Below are positions 59,801 through 64,000 of a stretch of 64,000 nucleotides of DNA, piece after piece. Both the position numbers and the translations under genes were made by a program. The first letter of the stretch is position 1, and every line of letters starts with the position of its first letter. Source of the DNA: Cymodocea nodosa (taxonomy: Eukaryota > Streptophyta > Magnoliopsida > Alismatales > Cymodoceaceae); the NCBI GenBank assembly GCA_036874045.1, contig JAZBRI010000004.1, forward strand, positions 2,852,001 to 2,916,000. The letters run 5' to 3'. The notes under the pieces were generated by a model, which did no database searches, was not told the origin of the DNA, and was given only the letters and a program-made list of their open reading frames with translations.

Positions 59801-62213
59801 CGCTATCTATTGCTCATGGGACTTGTGTCAACTTGATATTTACAATGCCTTCTTCTATGGTGATCTTGATGAGAAGGTTTACATGAAGCAACCTTTGGGA
59901 TTTGTTGCTCAAGAGGAGATTTAGGTTTGTCGTTTAAAGAAGTCTATATATGGTCTTAAATATAGTCTCAAGGTATAGTATGCCAAGTTCAACTCTATCT
60001 TACTCATGGTTATCACAAGTGTCAAGTTGATAACTCCATCTTTATATGTAGATCTTCTAATGACTACTATTTTGGCAATCTATGTTGATAACATACTTCT
60101 TATAGGGGATGATAAAGAAGGCATACAATCCACCAAGGAGTTCCTTAATTGCCATTTTGTCATTTGAGATCTGGGTAAACCTTGATACTTTCTTAAGATA
60201 GAATTTACTTATGCCAATGGTAATTTAGTGTTATCTCAGTAAAATTATGCGATGGACTTGTTAAAAGAGACCAATCTCACTAGGTGTAAGCCAATTAATA
60301 CTCCCATTAAACCAAATCCCCTTTTTTGGGAGGATAACTCTACGTCACTTGAAGATGCAAGCAAATATTGTAAACTCTTAGACAAGCTTCTATACTTAAC
60401 AGTGACTCATTTAGATATATCTTTTGTTGTAGGCTTGTTGTGTCAGTTTATGCAACTACCTAAAGTACACTAACTAGGTGCTCTAAGGGTGGTTGCTTAC
60501 ATCAAAAGTTGCCTAGGGAAGGGATTACTCTATTCAAATCATGGCCATGAGATGATCCATAAATACTCCGATGCTAGTTATGTAGATGATAAATCAGATA
60601 GAACAATACTGTCACTATGTTCATGATCTAGCGAAGAACAATATTGTTACTCTAGCTTTCACTTGTTCCTCTCAACATTTAGCTAACATTTTCACCAAAG
60701 GTCTCCATGTAGGACCTTTTAATTCAATTTGTAACAAGTTGAGCCTATGTAACATTTTTACTCCAGCTTGAGAGGGAGTGTTGGATTTGATTATGTATCC
60801 AGATATATGAATCTTAGGATCCATTTATGTATTTGTACATAAGACTTAGAGTTCAATGGAAAACGAGAGAATTTTCCTTTTTCCCAAAATCTTGTTAAGA
60901 CTCGTTTAACTATACAGTTCATACTTATTATTTATGTGATTTGTTTTTTACACTTGAATAAGTATTCCATAACTTTACGAGGAACATAGAACATTGTTAT
61001 TTTGGACTATTCTGTTATACACATTCTGGCAATAGTTTATCAAGTTTTACAAATTGAGATGAACATTTTCCTTAAATCAGGCAATTATAGAGATGGATGG
61101 CGATGGTTCATTTTCTATTAAAAACATGGGCAAGTGCCCTATATCAATAAATGGAAAAGAGTTACTTAGGGGAAACCACAGCAGTCTCTGTTCAGGTTGT
61201 TTGATCAAGGTATGCTATCTTCAATTAAACACTCACTACTTATGTTCAATCTTTGCTACATTCTCAAATAAAGTATGTTACCTGTAAAAGAGGGGTTGAT
61301 GTATATGTTTAATGCTTTGCGTGTGACGAAGAGCATGATATGTTTATATTTTTGCAGAACCAACATTTTGAGCCATAAAATATGGTTGAGCGAATAACAA
61401 TTTTATAAAATTTTCTTTTAAATTTTAAAGGTATCCTCTTTTCACAAAGTATTTTTCCACTTACATTTACTCTTAATCTTATGAATAACATTCTTTATAA
61501 TTTTTTCATTGATAATTATTATAGATTTTAAGTATTTAAAAGTTTTACTTTTATAAATTTCATGACCATCTAATTGTCTACCTTGATTTTTGTTGAACCT
61601 GCATTCCATGTTTTTAGTTTTTGACTTAATCTAAAATCTTTGGAATTTAAAGTAACTCTCCTTAATTCTAATTTAGAATTGATTCCTGCCTTACTTTTAA
61701 CCAAAACTATGTTACCAACAAATAACATACATTAAAGTATTTCTTTAGTTATTTTATCTATTATTAAGCCAAACATGTATAAACTTAAAGAAGACTCTTG
61801 GTGTAAATTTGTGTCTATTGAAAATTCTTTAGTTTTTTCTCCTATAGTTTTAATATTAGTAGGTACTCTTTTGTACATGCTTTTTATAATATTAGTATAT
61901 CTTATAGGTACTCTCTATTTTTCTAATACCCACCACAATAGTTTCTAGGTACTCTATTATAAATTTTCTCTAAATCAATGAAAATCATGTAGAGATCTTT
62001 TTTCTTAATTCTAATATTTTCTATTAATTGTGTAAGTGAAAAAGCCTTTTCAAAAAATAATAAAAAATGTTGCTTGAATTCTAGTTCAAGGGCATGGCTT
62101 TCATATTTGAAGTGAACAGCAAATGTGTTAGAAAGTACCTCTCTTCTGTCTCAAGTAAGAAGAGCCAAGTGGGGAACTCAAATTTCGACTGGACGCCTGG
62201 TGAAGTTACATAA
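41837..62213 (+). CDS. EMB1967: MCRS1-like (microspherule) FHA-domain protein, EMB1967-like
   Basis: Microspherule proteins are nuclear; human MCRS1 belongs to the INO80 and NSL chromatin complexes, and Arabidopsis EMB1967 (At3g54350) is needed for embryo development. Eight exons: 41837-41905, 42258-43992, 44235-44455, 44579-44636, 47804-47952, 51934-52020, 61081-61209, 62085-62213, all GT-AG, totalling 858 aa. The N-terminus MGAQAPVQPWIPEDDLLLKN continues into AGASLESLARGAVRFSRKF and LQDRWHSILFD, the conserved SANT/Myb-like microspherule N-terminal domain. The long exon 2 is acidic, poorly conserved and low in structure. A conserved helical segment follows (PSFSDIEALILEMDLDSDDQ, then RKTVIRLEQCALSCMQRAI). 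The FHA domain covers about 743-835: GRASRDSDVDIDL, SRHQAIIEMDGDGSF, INGKELL and FIFEVN. The end of exon 2 was chosen at 43992 because phase 1 is needed. Introns 4-7 are swollen by mobile DNA, giving a 20-kb gene. Confidence 0.93.
45017..46097. mobile_element. Possible miniature inverted-repeat element in MCRS1-like intron 4
   Basis: The left end GAGTGTTTGTGTATGTCGG (45019) and the reverse complement of the right end (GGGAGGGTTTGTGTTTACA, ending near 46096) look like a diverged inverted pair. The AT-rich left part carries GGAAAATGACAGGAAA-type motifs also seen at the ends of the element at 53234-54204. A GC-rich repeat array fills the right part. Target duplications are not clear, so the boundaries and the idea of one element are tentative. 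Confidence 0.35.
45770..46040. repeat. GC-rich imperfect repeat array in MCRS1-like intron 4
   Basis: Motifs such as GGGCGATGCGAGGCG and GACGGAAGGAGGAAG recur several times, at intervals of about 40-120 bases, in an otherwise AT-rich intron. Open frames through it on either strand are compositional. It resembles the GC-rich leader array of the copia element at 23340-23690 in texture but I could not align the two. Confidence 0.6.
46320..47350. repeat. AT-rich imperfect tandem repeats in MCRS1-like intron 4
   Basis: Three neighbouring arrays differ in unit. About 46320-46490 repeats ATGATTAAGATATGATTAA-like words. About 46600-46850 repeats TTTTAAACTTATGGTTTTAA plus ATTAGGGGAGATGA, with a period near 35-40 bases. 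About 46850-47350 repeats GGATTTAATTTAGGGATTAA-like words. Copies are imperfect. No coding or transposon termini are visible. Confidence 0.75.
50060..50549 (+). mobile_element. Possible 5' LTR of a copia-type element in MCRS1-like intron 5
   Basis: A TATA-like CTATAAATAGG (50374) lies about 25 bases upstream of a CACCCCTTG start-site-like region. A CT-rich leader then ends at GCAACA near 50549, followed two bases later by TGGGATCAGAG, one base off the common copia primer-binding site TGGTATCAGAG. A 43-bp unit containing ACTCATCGATGGAGG is tandemly repeated at about 50123-50209. No matching second LTR or pol sequence was found, and the left boundary is a guess. If real, it is a remnant. Confidence 0.35.
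53087..53190 (+). repeat. Diverged repeat copy A flanking the Tourist-like element
   Basis: CCTTAGGTGGG, ACACCTATTTGAATTACC, GTTTGCAAAAAGCTGG and TTTGGACCATGTG occur here and recur in the same order and strand near 54233-54340. The two copies bracket the 1-kb element at 53234-54204. The origin is unknown. Confidence 0.6.
53234..54204. mobile_element. Tourist (PIF/Harbinger)-like miniature inverted-repeat element
   Basis: The left end reads GGGTTCGTTTGTGCA. The reverse complement of the right end reads GAGGGGGTTTGTGCA. TTA stands on both outer sides (53231-53233 and 54205-54207), the 3-bp target duplication typical of PIF/Harbinger elements. The interior is very AT-rich and lacks a transposase. 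GGAAATGATAGGAAATG-type motifs lie inside both ends. At about 970 bp it is long for a MITE. It is inside MCRS1-like intron 6. Confidence 0.65.
54233..54340 (+). repeat. Diverged repeat copy B flanking the Tourist-like element
   Basis: This is the second copy of the repeat at 53087-53190, recognised by CCTTAGGTGGGG, ACACCCATTTGAATCACT and TTTAGACCATGTC. An open frame of 60 codons through it resembles no known protein. Confidence 0.6.
54759..54839 (+). repeat. Flanking direct repeat, left copy
   Basis: About 80 bases (CTATACAATTCATACTTATC to GGAACATAGAA) sit immediately left of the copia LTR. A close copy lies at about 60909-60990 on the other side. This is far longer than the 5-bp duplication copia insertion makes. 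Confidence 0.8.
55326..57135 (+). mobile_element. Solo LTR (Maximus/SIRE-like) inside the hAT transposon
   Basis: The block starts TGTTAGGACCCTAGTATTTT and ends GTCATTCGTTCTTAACA, 1,810 bp. Flanking 5-mers are GACTT and TACTT, four of five matching. No coding region is inside, so it is a solo LTR left by recombination. The first half has many diverged AACTATCCGAAA-type and GAGTTACAG-type words, and 56690-56870 has four tandem copies around GTTGGTTTTCTGGAGTTTAT. The 3' part has the CACCCCTCC-type end known from long-LTR copia families. It interrupts the BED zinc-finger region of the hAT transposase, so it is the youngest layer of the nest. Confidence 0.8.
59200..59640. repeat. Imperfect AAAATTTAAAAAACTT repeats at the hAT 3' side
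   Basis: Words such as AAAATTTAAAAA, ACTTTGAT and AAAACTTCAATTG recur at intervals of about 40-70 bases. Subterminal repeats of this kind are common in hAT elements, where they bind transposase, so they probably belong to the hAT fossil. Confidence 0.5.
60909..60990 (+). repeat. Flanking direct repeat, right copy
   Basis: CTATACAGTTCATACTTATT to GGAACATAGAA matches the copy at 54759-54839 with few differences and directly follows the shortened 3' LTR. Together the two copies bracket the nested insertion. Confidence 0.8.
61305..62075 (-). mobile_element. LINE (non-LTR retrotransposon) reverse-transcriptase fragment
   Basis: Read on the minus strand, the sequence gives MIFIDLEKIYNRVPR (near 62010-61960), then MLFVGNIVLVKSKAGINSKL (near 61730-61670), then RIPLKFKRKFYKIVIRST followed by IFYGSKCW (near 61440-61370). 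These match, in order, the FIDLEKAYDRVPRE, FADDIVLVDETRAGVNAKLE and RIPLKLKGKFYRTAIRPAMLYGTECW blocks of a plant LINE. The catalytic ADD is replaced by VGN, and stops and frameshifts are numerous, so it is dead. The 5' part (endonuclease) is absent. It lies antisense in MCRS1-like intron 7. Confidence 0.8.
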
Positions 62214-64000
62214 TTTAAGGTACTGCACTGGTTCTTGATTTTTTATAATGATAGTGTTTTTGCTTAAATTCATGCCAAATACTTGTGTTACAATGAAATG
62301 AAACATCAATTGCACCATTATGCTGTTCGTGGTATTGCACTGGTTCTTATCCACTACTTTTGTGCACTTGCACTAGTATGCGTCTTATTTAATACTTTTC
62401 ATGTTTCCATGAACAATCAGGTGCAGATCAGTTGTGTTTTTTTGCCAACTTTCATTTGAAAGATTTTGCATTAAATAGATGGAGGCCATCTTTTTTTTTC
62501 AGCGTCGTACACTTGAATACAGCTGGATGCGACAACCGAAGACGATTAGGCAGTGACAGTGTCAGTGCTTTGCTGACGTCTTCGGCTGAACACCATTCAG
62601 TGATTTACTCGTACTCCTGGCTGTTGTTTATTCGTAAGGCAAGCACCCTTATTATTTTTATGGTTTCTTACACAGTGCTTATTACATAGATGCTTTATTA
62701 CATAAGGCAAGCACCCTTTTTAAGGTTATTAAGATAGATAATCGCATAGATGTTGAACTCTTGATGTATTAAGATAGATAATTGCTCGTACAACTTATTT
62801 TTCAAGGAAAAAAGTTCGTAAAACTTTTCGAGTGCCGAACGTCGTTGCTGCAATTATATTTGTAAAGCTGCAAGCCATGATCATACCATTTTTCTGTATA
62901 AATCTCCAAATTTATTTTTGGTGAAATAAAAATAAATAAATTGATAGGATTCTTTCATCGTGGTTGTTAAGAGTGATGGGTTTGGACTCACATAATATTA
63001 TATTTGTCATTTCCTTGTAGTCTGGAGATCTTATATTTTATTAATGAATTAATCAGTTTTCATCTATTTCTTTGTTTTTAGGTGGTATCAAAATTTAGAT
63101 TTTTTATAAAGCAAAAGAGAGAAGAGAAATCCTAGTGGCCATTGCCATCTTGTTATGTTGGTGTAACTTAAGCTTCAGTCTTCTTCTTTATCCTCTTTTT
63201 AAACCATCCACCTAAACCTTAGTCCATCATTATAGGATGACCCACCAGGTCGAAGGTGCCATAGGAGGTTGAACACGTTACTTCAAGGATTTCAATGATC
63301 TCATACACCAACTTAATTAAAGTGCCAACGAAGGTGAAAGTAACACGAGAACTTCTCAAAACTTATCCATCTTGGTATTACTCTTATCTTATAACTTAAG
63401 CTTCAGTCTTCCTCTTTATCCTCTTTTTAAAATTATCTACCTAAACCTTAGTCCATCATTTTAGGATGACTCCCCAATTTGAAGGTACCATAAAAGGTTG
63501 AACACGTGACCTCAAGGACTTCAATAGTCTCGTACACTAACTCAACTCCCACCCAAGCACATTTAATCTCGAAGTTCCCATGAGATTGGGTGTTTGGTGA
63601 TAAGTGTGATCACACTCTTATTTTCTTATGTGTTGAGAGCAATACTTTTTAGAGAAATAAGACGTGGTAACTGGCATAAGATAACTAATCGCAACATTTT
63701 AATTGATTAGAAATGATATTATTTTGTAATTTTTCTAAGATTATAAATACAAAAATTACGTTGAAGTATGTAACTTATAGAGTTGTGTTGGATAGCATGA
63801 CCCAAACGGTATTGTATTTATTAGTTGTATCAAAGATAGTGAGGAGACAACTTAAGTATAGCTCGTAACTTATGATTCATTCATGTTGTACTAGTTAATA
63901 ATATAATTTAATCATGTTGAATTGTATTTTTTAACATATCAAATTGTAAAACTAGTATATCAAACTTTATATCGAAATGTAGAACTTAAGAAATCTAAGA
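62214..64000. other. Downstream flank of the MCRS1-like gene
   Basis: The MCRS1-like 3' UTR is expected just after 62213; AATAAA-like words occur near 62925-62940. Small direct repeats of AAGGCAAGCACCC occur near 62636 and 62704. The rest is the diverged 228-bp-period repeat at 63164-63545 and AT-rich DNA to the window edge. No further gene was recognised. Confidence 0.5.
63164..63545 (+). repeat. Direct repeat of about 155 bp, two copies 228 bases apart
   Basis: Copies at about 63164-63322 and 63392-63545 share TAACTTAAGCTTCAGTCTTC, CCTAAACCTTAGTCCATCAT and GGTTGAACACGT. A TGGTATCAAAATTTAG word near 63083, similar to a copia primer-binding site, and GAGATTGGGTGTTTGGTGAT near 63581, similar to a polypurine tract running into an LTR start, hint that this is the inside of a miniature LTR element, but LTRs were not found. 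Confidence 0.6.

Larger units (their letters stand above)
54841..60906 (+). mobile_element. Ty1/copia remnant hosting a hAT transposon
   Basis: LTR starts TGTTGGATTTGATTATGTAT lie at 54841 and 60779 and match well for about 70 bases. The second follows the polypurine tract GAGAGGGAG. From about 59710 to 60770 the sequence encodes reverse transcriptase (YMKQPLGFV, KKSIYGLK, then the region of the DD motif near 60083) and RNase H in copia order. Gag and integrase were not found. The reverse-transcriptase segment begins exactly where the inner hAT element ends, so the hAT insertion split it. The element is heavily deleted and broken in many places. It lies in MCRS1-like intron 6 in the gene's orientation. 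Confidence 0.8.

Noticed and set aside
1-64000. CRISPR arrays, bacterial-type operons, polintons, endogenous pararetroviruses, or tRNA and rRNA genes
   Set aside because: None of the defining repeats, capsid or movement-protein motifs, or conserved RNA boxes were recognised. A tRNA scan by program would be needed to exclude small RNA genes.

Overview
The window is nuclear DNA from a flowering plant. Every protein gene is split by GT-AG (once GC-AG) introns, intergenic DNA is AT-rich, and the genes are plant families such as IQD, PPX, plant RhoGDI and xylem cysteine peptidase. The GC-rich first exon of the cysteine protease, AT-rich genes elsewhere and Maximus/SIRE-like long LTRs suggest a non-grass monocot (banana or palm type). 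That placement is inference and weakly held.

Five genes are complete and one is cut by the window edge. From left to right: an IQD33-like calmodulin-binding protein (minus, runs off the left edge); the PP4 catalytic subunit PPX/PP4C (minus, 305 aa, 8 exons); a RhoGDI (minus, 234 aa, 5 exons); a DUF89 damage-control phosphatase like Arabidopsis At2g17340 (plus, 368 aa, 12 exons); an XCP-type papain-like protease (minus, 373 aa, 4 exons); and a microspherule/MCRS1-like FHA protein like EMB1967 (plus, about 858 aa, 8 exons over 20 kb). I rebuilt the exons by hand from splice sites, reading phase and family conservation. In each complete gene the phases close exactly and the protein length is normal for the family or, for the MCRS1-like gene, somewhat longer. 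These are unrelated housekeeping or developmental genes, not a functional cluster.

Mobile DNA fills the gaps and several introns. PP4C intron 2 holds a 185-bp tandem repeat, an almost identical 284-bp tandem duplication and a miniature copia-type element. The gap between RhoGDI and the DUF89 gene holds a TRIM-like element and an old Ty1/copia element with a perfect 5-bp target duplication, which has a 1.9-kb LTR-like insertion in its integrase region. Intron 6 of the MCRS1-like gene holds a three-level nest: a solo LTR inside a hAT transposon inside a copia remnant. Intron 7 carries an antisense LINE fragment.

I found no CRISPR, operon, viral gene cluster or evidently new biochemical system. 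The points most worth a second look are the alternative PP4C tail made by retaining its last intron, the GC-AG intron in the DUF89 gene, the poly-arginine run in the XCP pro-region, the nested insertion with long flanking repeats, and the recent 284-bp duplication.
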